Below the pieces are notes generated by a model. It was not told the DNA's origin. It did not search any database and saw only the letters and a list, made by a program, of their open reading frames with translations. This document shows, piece by piece, positions 1 to 10,812 of a stretch of DNA of 64,000 nt (positions are counted from its first letter, which is position 1; every line of letters starts with the position of its first letter). Origin of the DNA: Lucinisca nassula (Eukaryota; Mollusca; Bivalvia; Lucinida; Lucinidae); NCBI GenBank assembly GCA_963580285.1, contig OY757023.1:128310027-128374026 (forward strand), in the 5' to 3' direction. Position numbers and translations under genes: made by a program.

Positions 1-958
1 CGTGCCCCATTGCCTGGACAGGCTTAGATCCTCTAGACGATTTGTTGTGCACAAGGCTCAGGTCTGTACCTCCAAGGTCAAGGTCATCCTTAGAGGTCAA
101 ATGCCAAAAAAGGGTCATTTTTGTGTCTGGTCAATAACTTTGTCATTCCTGGTTGGATTTTGAAATTACTTGGCAGAAATGTTAACCATCATGAGGTAAC
201 GTGTCATGCGCATGACTCAGGTCACAGTACCTCCAAGGTCAAGGTCATACTTAGAGGTCAAAGGTTAAGAAATCTGTTTGTTTTTGTTTCTATCTTATTG
301 CAGGAAATAAATACATGTCGTATATGCTAAATTGTAAGTTATGCGAGAGAGACAAAGGGGAGGAAGGAGCACCCTTTAATGAACTATTAGCCAGATAATT
401 TCAATCCCTTTTTAAATATAATTATGACAGGATCCAGACTGTCAGGGAGAATGCAGTGATCGAAGGGGTGCTCATTCTTTATGAAAAAGGAAGTAAAAGT
501 CTGGAATAAACACTTCTGAAATTGCCTGGCTTTCAGAAGTGAAATGTATCAAAAAAGTGTTGTTTTCTTGTGTCCGGTCAGATGGGTGGATTTGGAAATG
601 ACTTACCAGAAATGAAAACCATCACGAGACCATGTGTCATGCACAAGGTCAAGGTCATACTTAAAGGTCAAAGTTAAAGAAACGTTTCTTTTTCTTGTGT
701 CCCGTCAATACCTTTGTTATTCCTGGATTGATATGGAAATTACTTGGCAACAATTTGTAACCATCCTGAAACATTTGTCGCACGCAAGACCCAGGTCAGG
801 TCATACTTAGCAGCTGCTGTCAAAGCCAATAAAAGGATCTTTTTTCATGTGCAGTCAATAATTTTTTATTCCTCAATGGATTTTAAAATTACTTGGCAGA
901 AATGTTAACAATTATAAAATGATATGTTGCATACAAGACTCGGGTCAGTACCCCCAAA
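1..958 (+). repeat. Degenerate tandem repeat rich in AGGTCA
   Basis: Units of roughly 120-180 bp share GTCAATAACTTTGTCATTCC, ATTACTTGGCAGAAATG and CCAAGGTCAAGGTCAT blocks (starts near 121, 570, 690, 860). About 335-545 is unrelated insert sequence. The left end is outside the window. Confidence 0.75.
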
Positions 959-959
959 G

Positions 960-1065
960 GTCATCCTTACCGACAATTACTTGCAACGAGTGTATAATGC
1001 CCCACTTGCGGAGATCTTGTTCAAAGTTGCGTCAGCAAATCCTGTTGAAGATCTACCTATTACCG
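960..1065 (+). other. Candidate internal exon, unassigned
   Basis: An open frame reads VILTDNYLQRVYNAPLAEIL then FKVASANPVEDLPIT and ends at a strong donor, ACCG|GTAAGTG. The composition looks like real protein. The proposed acceptor (CCCAAAG at 953-959) falls in repeat sequence and is poor. A second frame is also open, so this may be chance. I do not recognise the product and saw no partner exon. Confidence 0.3.
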
Positions 1066-1727
1066 GTAAGTGCACAAAATAGCTAGGACACATTAAAGAT
1101 GAGTTGAATTTCAACAGAGGGGTTCACCACATCTGGATCAAAAATGCACCAAAACTCAATATGAAATCATGGGGAGGTTACTGTAAAGTGTGCACTTGTG
1201 CAATTACTTTCCAAAAATAGCTTGGGTGTGCACTTATAGAAGCATATTGCAGTAGTTTCCTTCACAGGTTTAACTCAAACATAAATTTATCTTCTTTCCC
1301 CTAATTTGTACCACCCAACTCCACTGGTGAGTATTGCAAACCTGCACCCCCATCCGTGAGTAAAACAGCCTGGGCTGTCTTGACGAAGTTTTTTTACAAT
1401 GGTACTTTATTTTAACTGGCATGCAAGAGAGCCTGGCTGGCATCAGTAGAACATATGTAAGAAGTTCAGGGTGGCCTCTTAACACAGGTGCTCTGATAGA
1501 GCAGGTAGTAATTAGGACAGATTTACCTGAATACTCAGACTCTGTGTGAAACACATGTCAGTGGTCCTGATATATAGTCTAAGAGTATTTTTGGAAAAAA
1601 AAACTGTTTTTGTTGCCAGAACAATTTATTGCTGTATTTTTGGTGCTCATTTAAAGAGGTTTGCGTCTCATAATTCTGCTTATCCAAGAAGGACAGCATA
1701 GGTGAAGCACCTACATTACACATGAGC

Positions 1728-1782
1728 ATTTGATTTGAGGTGTTTAACGTCACTGTCAACACTGTAAAGGTCATTTCGGAAT
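1728..1782 (+). repeat. SINE-A fragment
   Basis: Contains GATTTGAGGTGTTTAACGTC and the CAACACTGTAAAGGTCATTT block of the ~300 bp element. The rest is lost. Confidence 0.7.
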
Positions 1783-2265
1783 GTTAAATATTTACAATAA
1801 CAGAAGAGGGCTGCAAGGAAAGAATTTGCTCCCAAGGATGAAGATTGTGCAAAATAATAATACCGTAATTGTTCTGACTTTGTCACTGACCAGTTGTCAA
1901 TTTCTGGTAAAAGAAATTGTGCCCTGTAATATTGTGTAGTCTACCCAGGAAAATTGTGATTAGGCATACGGGCGGCACCAGTGTAGAATGATCTTAAAAA
2001 TGTTGAGTTGACCATTAAATTTCAAAATTTACAATTTGCTCTATGATGTGTCAGACAGAGCCAAAATATACTGATTGTGGATAAAAAAAAACCCAGAGCA
2101 AAGCAGCAATCTGATTTGTCTTGAAGTTTTAACAGCCCAGTCATCACTATTTAGGTCATGTAAAGCCTGTCAGTTTACCTAACCACTTTTGTTGGACAGG
2201 CTTGTGCAGAAACTGATAGTTGCCCTTGGAGAATAACCAATCTGTTGCCAACTGATGGGAATCAT

Positions 2266-2390
2266 GAGTTGTTTGTTTGTTTGTTTTGAGGTTTAACGTC
2301 CCCGTCAACACTGTACAGGTCATTTTGGAGATGTTGCTTCCAATTTTGTGGGACTTTTACCCGACATTGAGATGAAATGACATCTCAAGC
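2266..2390 (+). mobile_element. SINE-A, 3'-truncated copy
   Basis: TTTGTTTG leader, GAGGTTTAACGTCCCCGTCA and the GATGAAATGACATCTCAAGC block are present. The downstream half is missing. Confidence 0.8.
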
Positions 2391-2540
2391 ATGAATACCA
2401 AGGCCTCAGCCTGCTGATATGGGTTACCAACAGTTGTTGAAAGTGTACTACCTCTTTACAAACAACCTTTTTATATCCCACCAAAAAGCATTTGTGGTTC
2501 TTTTTCTTTACAATCTACATTTATATACATTTTGAAATCC

Positions 2541-2790
2541 ATCTTTAATCCTTTTTGTACCAAATGGAATCTTCCTCCTTATATATAGCAGGAGTTCATT
2601 TCAAAATTTAGGGGTGTCAGTTTGTGTTTTCTTCAAAATTGCTTATGAAAATGGCTGAACTTTTTGCAAACAGTGTAGGCCCTGATCAGACGCCACGTTC
2701 TGCGGCGTCAATCTGGGCCTGCACTGTTTACCAGGGTACCCATTTTGGGGTTTCTGATGCAAGAAAAAGAATCTTAGGGTGTGAGGGGTA
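2541..2790 (-). mobile_element. T2 MITE (CCCATTTTGTACC family), degenerate
   Basis: Shares GTACCAAATGGAATCTTCC, the CAAACAGTG...CAGACGCC inverted arms and CCCATTTTGGGGTTTCTG with the intact copy at 3140-3377. The terminal TTAA is degraded. Confidence 0.75.
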
Positions 2791-2895
2791 GATAGAACAC
2801 TTGTACCTATGGATCATTGTTAAGTCTTGTGATGCAGATAGATTTTTCCATCCATCCCTCACACCCATGTAAGATTCTTATATTCTGCCCCAATA
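2765..2895 (+). repeat. Hairpin element, AAGAATCTTA family (degenerate)
   Basis: The ends AAGAATCTTAGGGTGTGAGG and the inverse CCTCACACCCATGTAAGATTC match the 51513-51660 and 58518-58650 copies. Confidence 0.6.
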
Positions 2896-3139
2896 TTAAC
2901 TCACTTTGATTTTCTCCTCTTAGTTCTGTTTCACTATCTTTGATATTATCATTCCAAGCCACTTTCCTACAATATTAAATTAATTAACAGAATTTTTATT
3001 GAAAACACTTTCCCAGGAATAGACACAGGAATTTCCGAAATGAATACGAAATTCTGATATATTCATCGACACCATTAGAAAATAAACAAGTGCTCCAAAA
3101 ATGTTGTTTGGTTCATATATCCAGAGGCAAAAATTCTGT

Positions 3140-3377
3140 TTAACCCATTTTGTACCAGAAACCCCAAAATGGGTACCCTGGCAAACAGTGAAGGCCCAGA
3201 TCAGACGCCGCAGCAGAACACGGTGTCTGATCAGGGCCTACACTGTTTGCAGAAAGTTAAGCCATTTTCCTAATTAATTAAAAAAAAAAAAAAAAAACAA
3301 CCTGACACCCCTAAATTTTGAAATGGACTCCTGCTATATATAGGGAGGAAGATTCCATTTGGTACAAAAAGGGTTAA
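3140..3377 (+). mobile_element. T2 MITE, TTAA-flanked, intact
   Basis: TTAACCCATTTTGTACC at the left mirrors GGTACAAAAAGGGTTAA at the right. TTAA direct repeats and CCC-type termini point to a piggyBac-like target-site preference. An A17 tract lies at 3279-3297. Confidence 0.8.
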
Positions 3378-3689
3378 TGAAAGCTGAATGTTGAAAAAAT
3401 GCAAGTGTGAACAGCAAACAGTGAAGAATCAGATCAGCCTGTGCCTTAGCACAGGCTGATCTGAGTCTTTGCTGTTCATACAGCAGATGTTCAAGTGTAT
3501 GCATACAGTGAAAACACTGTTCAGCAGGCATGGATCTGCAGTCTGATCATTTGTGCAGTCAGATTACCCTTTTTTTCAGAACATTTATAGCTGGTTTTCC
3601 TGTGTCATGTAAGAAATGAGAAAAAAGCATTCTTGTTGATCACCAAAATTCTATAACCATGGTGTGGCACATCTATATTGCAATAAAGA

Positions 3690-4275
3690 CTAAGTGAAAT
3701 AGCAATCACCAAGTATACTAAGCAACAGAAGTTGAGAATCCTAATATGTAACATCAATAATGCAATAAAGACTTCATTAAATAGCAATCACCAAGTATGC
3801 TGAGGAACAGAAGTTGAGAATCCTTGAAACATCTATATTGCAATAAAGACTAAACCAGGGGTCGCAGGATCGATCCCGAGCTTCTCCAGACTTTCGGATG
3901 AGTCTTTAAATCAAGGTCCCGTCTCCATATGACCTTAGCTGTTGGTGAGACGTAAAACTAAAACACTCACTCACTCAATAAAGACAAAGTAAAATAGCAA
4001 TCACCAGGTATACTGAGCAACAGAAGTTGAGCATCCTAGTAACATAGCATCACCAAGTATACTGAGCAACAGAAAGTAAGTATCCATGTCTCTTCTATAA
4101 TTATTGCAATAATAGCAATCACCAAGTATACTGAGCAACAGAAGTTGAGTATCCTTGCAACATCTATAATGCAATAAAGCAATCACCAAGCATACTGAGT
4201 AACAGAAGGTAAGTATACTTGTCACTTCTATAATAATTGTGAAACAGCAATCACCAAGTATACTGAGCAACGTTA
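3690..4275 (+). repeat. Minisatellite, CAATCACCAAGTATACTGAG units
   Basis: At least seven irregular units with CAATCACCAAGTATACTGAG and CAACAGAAGTTGAG. A tRNA-headed SINE fragment sits inside at 3853-3980. Confidence 0.85.
3853..3980 (+). mobile_element. SINE-B fragment (tRNA-headed family)
   Basis: Starts near the B-box-like GGATCGATCCCG and carries the CTTCTCCAGACTTTCGGATG body and a CTCACTCACTCAATA tail. The A-box end is missing. Confidence 0.75.
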
Positions 4276-4354
4276 ACAGAAACCACATTTGGGACTGTTT
4301 ATAAGTACTGTTAAAGACCAGTTTTAATTGCACGCCGGTGGGTCAGGCCTCAGA

Positions 4355-4960
4355 TTCTATGACGGCTCCAACATAAAGGCTTATTGAAAATTAGAGAGAT
4401 AATGTTGGTTGGTGCCTGATGCTCTGTCTCTGGTCGGGCTCATCGGAGTCTAACGGTTGGTTTTCTTTAGCTCCAGCATTTCAGTGGTTTCTTGCTGTCG
4501 AGTCCTCACCGTTGTCTCACCTCTGTGGTTCTTTGATTTTTGTGTTCACGGAGATGTTGCACTGATGAGTTAGGAGGCCTTCATGTGGACTGAACAAATT
4601 ATTTGTCTAAATCGCGACGGAAGTAAGGGCGAGGATTGTGGCCAAGTAAAATCGATTTAAGCCCCCCAGTGGAAATCTTCCACTGACCGTTCCAAGGCGG
4701 CTCTTCTGTGGCGATTTATTTATGTTGTGGTTTGTTACTTACTGTGTGTATCACTTGTGTCTTTTGGTTTTGGATGGCCATATGGCCATTTTGTGGGAAA
4801 GTAACTGTCCTTATGGCCTTCCTTTGTTTAGATTTCCATTATGGTCTGGTCGCTTAATGTTTGTATTTCTTTCCCTTTGGTGTCTTTTATGGGTGGAGTA
4901 AGTTAATTGTATCAATTCCTGATCTTTGTTTTACTTCTACTTTGAATGGTCCCAGAAGGG
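4355..4960 (+). repeat. Unclassified ~600 bp interspersed repeat
   Basis: Shares long blocks with 57995-58510 (for example GGAGATGTTGCACTGATGAG and TAAGGGCGAGGATTGTGGCC) and in part, inverted, with 50238-50355. No TIR, tRNA head or ORF of note was recognised. Confidence 0.7.
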
Positions 4961-5117
4961 GTTTTAAGGAACACTTTTGAACAGTCCCAAAGGACATTGA
5001 AGCAGTTCTTATGAGCACTCACAAAAAGAAAAATGTCACATTTTTATCTGAAAATGCTATCTCTAAGACATACTTTTAGCACACAGATGTGTGCATAGCT
5101 GTTTTGTAAGTAGATTT

Positions 5118-5412
5118 TTGTTTGTTTGATTTGAGGTTTATCATCCCCGTCAACACTGTATAGGTCATTTTGGAGATGTTGCTTCCAATTTTGTGGGACT
5201 CTTACCCGACATTGAGATGAAATGACATCTCAAGCCCTGCCACCCAATGAAACCAATAGAGTTTATAAGCATGGACTCGCACTGCTATGCCTGGGCAGGC
5301 TTAGCTCCTCTAAGAAGTTTGCCAGTACTCTTGTGTGGTCAGTTTCAGCTCTGCATGGAAGCATCAAGCAGCCCATCTATTTCTTCAAGCCCCAATGGGC
5401 GGGGGCTAATTT
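5118..5412 (+). mobile_element. SINE-A copy, near full length
   Basis: Runs from TTTGTTTGATTTGAGGTTTA to CTTCAAGCCCCAATGGGCGG. No clear target duplication was seen. Confidence 0.85.
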
Positions 5413-5434
5413 TGTTAGTTGAACAAATATATTA

Positions 5435-6030
5435 ATTTTGCAATGCCATTTCAATGACTGCTTAGTATACTACTTCTATAGTGCAGTATAGCTGTTTGAA
5501 AATTTACAATACAATTTCAGTGCATACTTTGCTTCCCTCTTTAAATGCTCACCTGTGGGTCAGGCCTCAGATTCTATGATGGTTGCAGCATATCCTTACC
5601 ATGCCATTTCCTTGGATACTTAGTGTTCTCCTTCTGTACTGTAATATTATTGCTGTTTTATTGAAGCCAATATTTTTGCAATGCCATTTTAATGGATTCT
5701 GAGTGTAATACTTTTGTTGTGTAGTAAAGCTGTTTGAAAGTGGAACAAGTACCTTGACAAGGCCATTGTAATGATAACTTAATGCTGTACTTTTGTAGTG
5801 TAGTATAGCTGTTTGAAAAGTGGAACAAACATCTTAACAATGCCATTTGAATGGATTCTTAGTGTTACACTTTTGTACTGTAATACAGCTGTTGAAAGTG
5901 GAACAGATATCTTTACAATTTAATGGTAACTTGGTGTTGTACTTGTGCAGTGTAGTATAGCTGTTTTTGAACATGGAGCAAATAGCTTTGTAATATCTTT
6001 TCAATGGATACTTAGTGCTTTACTTCAGTA
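5435..6030 (+). repeat. Minisatellite of ~80 bp units
   Basis: Units carry CAATGCCATTTnAATGGATn, TTAGTG and GTAGTATAGCTGTTTGAAA. A further decayed piece lies at 6365-6500. A block with TTGCTTCCAAAGGATCTAA is duplicated at about 6105 and 6290. Confidence 0.8.
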
Positions 6031-6514
6031 GTGTAGTTCAGCTACACAGTTTCTGCTTTTGGCTCAACGAAAATGTCATAAAGTACCTAGACTTTACCGA
6101 GTCTGCTATTTTCGTTTATTTGGTGTATTCCTTGCTTCCAAAGGATCTAATTTCAGAACTTATTTATTTTTACTGTAGCTGGTGTTGTGCAGTGTGGCGG
6201 CCATAAAATGTCTCCCGTACATCATCATAGTGCAGATTATATTTTCTGGTCCTCTGGGATCATTTGAGTTCATTTAGTATCATTTTGAAAATTTCGTTTA
6301 TTTGTTGTATTCCTTGCTTCCAAAGGATCTAACTTCAGAACTTATTTAGTAATAATAAAAGTTCTGAAGATTGAGCAAATACCAGGGCAATGCCACTTCA
6401 TTAGTGTTCTACTTTTGTAGTGCAGTATAGCAGTTTGGACCAGTATCTGTGCAATGCCATTTCAAGAGGTGTTCTACTTCTGTTGTGCAGTACAGGTGTT
6501 TTAGAAATATCTCT

Positions 6515-6745
6515 TCAAATACTGTAATGATTCTAAGTATTGGGACAGATATGCCTAAGCAAACAATGCAGACCCAGATCAGACTGCTTCTAAAGGAGCA
6601 GTGGAGCAGTTTGATCAGGATCTACAGTTTGCAATTCTGTCTCCACCTTTTGGATTCCTTGTTGGATCGTGAAACAAATTGATTAAAATGTTAAGAAATT
6701 AAAGCAAATCGTCAGTGTCTGAATTTTTAGGAATTTTATGGTAAA
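6515..6745 (+). mobile_element. T4 MITE (ATTGGGACAGA family)
   Basis: Shares AGTATTGGGACAGA, CAGACCCAGATCAG inverted arms and a TTTTTAGG(A/G)TTTTTATGG end with 12050-12245 and 61660-61870. Confidence 0.65.
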
Positions 6746-6899
6746 TTTTTTTATGCTCAGCTCACTTCAGCTTGAATTTGTCCTGCTCCAGTCATAGGGG
6801 TTCACTGATTGTCAAAAATATGTCAGTCATGTCCATGTCCAGATATTGCTTGTGACTTTACGAGACTTCACTGAACCTCAATTAAGAAATAGATCGGCT

Positions 6900-7045
6900 C
6901 TAGCATTGATTGTTGAGTAATAAATCACAGTTTGGAGGTCAGTTGTAAAGTAAGCAAATCAGGAGCGTGTAAGTGATTTGTCTACTTTAATACAACTGAC
7001 AACCTGTTATCTACTACTCAACAGATGATTTATTTTGTTGATAAT
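6900..7045. repeat. Fold-back sequence
   Basis: TTGAGTAATAAATCACAG and GTCAGTTGTAAAGTA are answered in inverse order by TACTTTAATACAACTGAC and CTACTACTCAA around a short spacer. Confidence 0.55.
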
Positions 7046-7067
7046 TTTTCTGTTGCCATCAGACTCT

Positions 7068-7508
7068 CCATTGCTAGAGGAAATCCACCAACTCTGTGAC
7101 TGTAAAACAAGCATTAAAGTCCTTTTGTATGTTTTTTATGCAAGGAAATGAGGTTAACCCTTCAGCCGAGAAAAACAACATTTGAAAATGTCATATGCTT
7201 TTGTCATCTGCTGAATCTTTTTGCAAACTTTTGAATATTTTTGCATACAGGCAAATCCTACAGGAGCAGTTTGATCTGGGTCTACACTGTTTGCAACAAT
7301 GACTTTTAAAGTACCGGTAAGCGGTAGATGACAAAGCAGAAGACAATTGTTGTGATTGCCATCTGGGTTAAAGGAATATAACAGCAACTTTTCGCATCAC
7401 ACTCATCCACCTAGTGATAAACCCAGTCTTATATGAGTGCAGTTTGTTAGAGTAGCTAGATCAATGCCCGCTCAAGATCTGACGCTATGTCTACACCCTA
7501 TATTCAGA
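7068..7508 (+). repeat. Segmental duplication copy 1, with T3 MITE inside
   Basis: Begins ATTGCTAGAGGAAATCCACC and ends near CTATGTCTACACC. It matches 7676-7926 except that it carries the 218 bp insert between TTAA sites. Confidence 0.9.
7154..7371 (+). mobile_element. T3 MITE inserted at TTAA
   Basis: TTAACCCTTCAGCC at the left and CATCTGGGTTAA at the right. The paralogous copy has an uninterrupted GGAGGTTAAACG (TTAA at 7755-7758), showing an empty site. Confidence 0.9.
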
Positions 7509-7509
7509 T

Positions 7510-7675
7510 ACGCGCGAGTCAGTGTTTGAGTTTTACATCTCACCAACAGCAAAGGTCATACGGAGATAGGACCTCAGTTTAAAGACTCAACTGAAAGTCT
7601 GGAGAAGCACGGGATTGATCCTGCGACCCCTGGTTAACAAGGCAAGTAGCATAACCACTACACCATGGAGACTTC
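7510..7675 (-). mobile_element. SINE-B, tRNA-derived
   Basis: On the minus strand the head reads GGTGTAGTGGTTATGC (A-box-like) and GGTCGCAGGATCAATCCCG (B-box-like), followed by the CTCCAGACTTTCAGTTGAGT body. It sits exactly between the two duplicated segments. Confidence 0.8.
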
Positions 7676-7926
7676 TAACCATTGCTAGAGGAAATCCACC
7701 AACTCCGTTGACTGTAAAACAAGCATTAAAGGTTTTTGATGCAAGGAAAGGAGGTTAAACGAATACAACAGCAGCTTTTCGCATCACACACTTCCACCCA
7801 GTGATTGGTTTGTAGAGATAAACCCAGTCCAATATGGGTGCTATGTGTTAGTGGCTAAAATGTCAGATCTTGATCAATGTCCACTCAAGATCTGAGGCTA
7901 TGTCTACACCATACATATTCAGAAGT
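7676..7926 (+). repeat. Segmental duplication copy 2 with empty TTAA site
   Basis: Matches 7068-7508 without the MITE; single TTAA at 7755-7758. Confidence 0.9.
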
Positions 7927-7999
7927 TATACGTACATTGTTGAAAGTGAATAGATGCACTATCAGGGGGTTTAACTCTTTCAAACTTTTACCAACGGAA

Positions 8000-8258
8000 C
8001 TATATTTTGGTTAGGGAGCCGATGTCATTTAAAGAATTTCAAAATGGCAGCCAATGGCAGACATTTTCAATATGGGAACTGAACAATTTTAGCAATTCTG
8101 AATCTCCATGTCACCTCAATGCCTCCCACCAAGTATGGGCTCAATCTGATGTATGGTTCTGGAGGAGATGTAGAAAATGTGAAATGTTATTAACAGATGA
8201 CAGACAACAGGCCATGGCTTATAAGCTGACCTGGAACTTTGCACCAAGATGACAGACT
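8000..8258 (+). repeat. Interspersed repeat resembling 38590-38885
   Basis: Shares AATCTCCATGTCACC, ATGCCTCCCACCA and GGAGGAGATGT-type blocks and a GACAACAGGCCATG end. The 81-codon ORF across it is not conserved between copies. Confidence 0.7.
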
Positions 8259-8347
8259 GCTCATAATGAGCCATCTCATCAGGATCTACCCTATTTGCAA
8301 GTCTGTCAATGTTTTTTTTTTTTTTTGACTAAACCCATTACTGGCAA

Positions 8348-8577
8348 TTTAGTCCTTTTTGTACCAAATGGAATCTTCCTCCTTGTATATAGCAGTAGTC
8401 CATTTCAAAATTTAGGGGTGTCAGGCTGTGTTTTCATCAAAATGTGTTTGGAAAATGACTGAACGTTTTGCAAACAGTGGAGGCCCTGATCAGACGCCGC
8501 ATTTTGCGGCGTCTGATCTGGGCCTGCACTGTTTGCCAGGGTACCCGTTTTGGGGTTTCTGGTACTAAATGGGTTAA
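8348..8577 (-). mobile_element. T2 MITE
   Basis: Near-perfect inner palindrome (CAGACGCCGCATTTTGCGGC region) with right end GGGTTAA. The left TTAA has decayed. Confidence 0.8.
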
Positions 8578-8613
8578 AGAACGGACATGTCAAAATTCAA
8601 ATCCATGTATGGA

Positions 8614-8912
8614 TTTTGTTTGTTTGTTTGATTTGAGGTTTAACGTCCCCGTCAACACTGTAAAAGTCATTTTGGAGACGTTGCTTCCAATTTTGTGGGA
8701 CTTTTACTCGACATTGAGATGAAATGACATCTCAAGCCCTGTCGCCCAATGAAACCAATAGGGTTTATTAGCATGGACGGTCCGCCTCGCACCGCGGTTC
8801 CTGGACAGGCTTAGATCCTCTTAGCGGTTTACCAGTACTAGTGTGCGGGCCGGATTCAGCTCTGCGTGGAAGCATCATGCAGCCCATATATTTCTTCAAG
8901 CCCCTATGGGCG
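8614..8912 (+). mobile_element. SINE-A, full length with 15 bp TSD
   Basis: Flanked by AAATCCATGTATGGA at 8599-8613 and 8913-8927. The long, element-external duplication supports retroposition and fixes the ends of the ~300 bp family. Confidence 0.9.
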
Positions 8913-8927
8913 AAATCCATGTATGGA

Positions 8928-9419
8928 AGAAGTGAAAAGATAAGCTGTAGTCTATAGTTTTATCTCTACTCTGTTCTACATTACATGGTGTCAGAGGTAA
9001 AGTACAAGACATGTGAGCTTCTGTAACCTTTATTAGCTTGATAATTATTCTAGTTTGAACACATTTCCAACATACAATGCTGAGACTGCAACACAAGTAA
9101 CAAATACTGACAAAATTCACCAGTGTATAGAGACTAGGTAAACATTTATAATTATAAAATATTTATAATATATTCATAATATATTCAAGGAAAATTGGCT
9201 AAGGAACAGTATTTGCAATAGTTCTGGCACAACACTATTTTCTTCTAGTTTCTCCCTATATATATACGCTTAATTAATTAATGAATGTAAACAAGATTTA
9301 AATTCATCATAATGCTGTTTTATCAGTTATGGAAGACAATTTTATTCATATCAAAAATCTTGTTCAATCAAGTTCATGTGTACATTGTATAATTTAACAC
9401 TGAAACAATTCATATTGAT
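8928..9419. other. Unassigned AT-rich spacer
   Basis: Unique-looking AT-rich DNA with TTATAATATATT runs near 9150-9190. No gene or repeat family recognised. Confidence 0.4.
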
Positions 9420-9560
9420 TTTGTTGAGATTTTAATGGCCCAGTCAATACTATTTAGGTCATATCAAGCCAGCCAGTGAACCTAGTCACATTTTTCCAAG
9501 GCAGGCTTTAATAGGAGTCGACCAGTTCAGTGCACAATTCTTTTGCCATAAACTTCGACC
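9420..9560 (-). mobile_element. SINE-C fragment
   Basis: Inverse of the tail half of the 47952-48242 element (GGCCCAGTCAATACTATTTA, GGTCATATCAAGCC). A shorter piece lies at 2120-2200. Confidence 0.6.
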
Positions 9561-9702
9561 TGCCCTTTTTAGAGAATAATCTTAGAGAAGATTTCATGTT
9601 CTATATTCATGAATGAATGTTGGTGACCCTACAGGTATCACAACTGTGACCACTTGATCATCGAAATTTCATAAATCACCCTGAATTTACTGAGTCAGTA
9701 AC

Positions 9703-9775
9703 TTCTTAATCATCATCATCAAATTTTTTATTAACATGCAGGTACAGGGGCAACATCCACATAAGAGGTAGCTAT
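9703..9775 (-). mobile_element. LINE 3' end fragment
   Basis: ATCATCATCATCAAATTTTT then TATTAACATGCAGGTACAGG matches the 3' end of the LINE piece at 29840-30245, including the ATG-type terminal repeat. Confidence 0.7.
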
Positions 9776-10042
9776 CTTTAACCTATATATACCTAGCATC
9801 CTTTTTTTTGACAATGACAAACAGTATACACCCAGCTCAGACGCCATGGTATTGTGGCGTATGTTCTGGGTTTACACTTTTTGCTTAAAAAGTTGATATT
9901 TCTGTAAAACTTACAACAAACAAACAAAACCGAAACCTCTAACTGTGGAAAGAACCAGTTCCAATGTAACGAGTTGAAGATTTAACCCTTACGATGCCAA
10001 GAAAAACAGCATCAGAAAATGTCCTCTGTTTGTGTCGTCTGG

Positions 10043-10171
10043 TGTGCGAGTCGGCCCGTCCATGCTTATTAACCCTATTGGTTTCATTGGGCGGCAGGGC
10101 TTGAGATGTCATTTCATCTCAATGTCGGGTAAAAGTCCCACAAAATTGGAAGCATCATCTCCAAATCAAAA
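10043..10171 (-). mobile_element. SINE-A fragment
   Basis: Inverse of the CATGGACGG...TTGGAGA half of the element. Confidence 0.8.
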
Positions 10172-10226
10172 ATGTCGTCTGCTGCACTTTTGGCAAACGT
10201 TCCGAACATGTTTTTGCACACAGACA

Positions 10227-10520
10227 ATTGATTGATTGATTTGAGGTTTAATGTCCCCGTCAACACTGTGTAGGTCATTTTGGAGACGTTGCTTCCAATT
10301 TTGTGGAACTCTTACCCGACACTGGGATGAAATGACATCTCAAGCCCTGTCGCCCAATGAAACCAATAGAGTTTATACACATGGACAGTCTGACTTGTAC
10401 AACTCTCCTAGACAAGCTAAGATCCTCTAAGCGCTTTACCAGTTCTAGTGTGCGGACGGTTTCAGCTTGCCTGGAAGCATCATGCAGCCCAATCTATTTC
10501 TTCAAGCCACGATGGGTGGG
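10227..10520 (+). mobile_element. SINE-A copy
   Basis: TTGATTGATTTGAGGTTTAA through CACGATGGGTGGGGG. The flanks GCACACAGA and GCATACAGT may be a decayed target duplication. Confidence 0.85.
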
Positions 10521-10590
10521 GGCGATGCATACAGTGTGGACCCAGATCAGACTGCTTCTAGGGAGCAGTCTGAGCTGGGTCTAAAACCTG

Positions 10591-10812
10591 TTAACCCATA
10601 TCTGACAATGGAATCTCCCACCTAATAAGTTTGGAGTGGTCTATTTCCAATTATAGGGGTGCCAGGTTTGTTTTGTTAGCAGTTGCAAAAATATATGTAC
10701 TTTCAGCAAACAGGGTAGTCTCATATCAGACGCCGAATTTTGTGGGATCTGATCAGGGTCTGCACTGTTTGCCAATGTCCCCAAAAAAGGCCAATAAACA
10801 TATATGGGTTAA
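10591..10812 (+). mobile_element. T2 MITE, TTAA-flanked
   Basis: TTAACCCATATCTGAC at left, ATATATGGGTTAA at right, with CAGACGCC-type inverted arms. Confidence 0.75.

Larger units (their letters stand above)
9982..10594 (+). mobile_element. T3 MITE carrying two SINE-A insertions
   Basis: TTAACCCTTACGATGCC at the left. The T3 body is interrupted by a minus-strand SINE-A piece (10043-10171) and a plus-strand copy (10227-10520), then resumes at GCATACAGTGTGGACCC and ends at TTAA 10591-10594, shared with the next element. Confidence 0.75.

Noticed and set aside
8007..8252. 81-codon plus ORF
   Set aside because: It lies in a dispersed repeat whose second copy (38590-38885) does not keep the frame.
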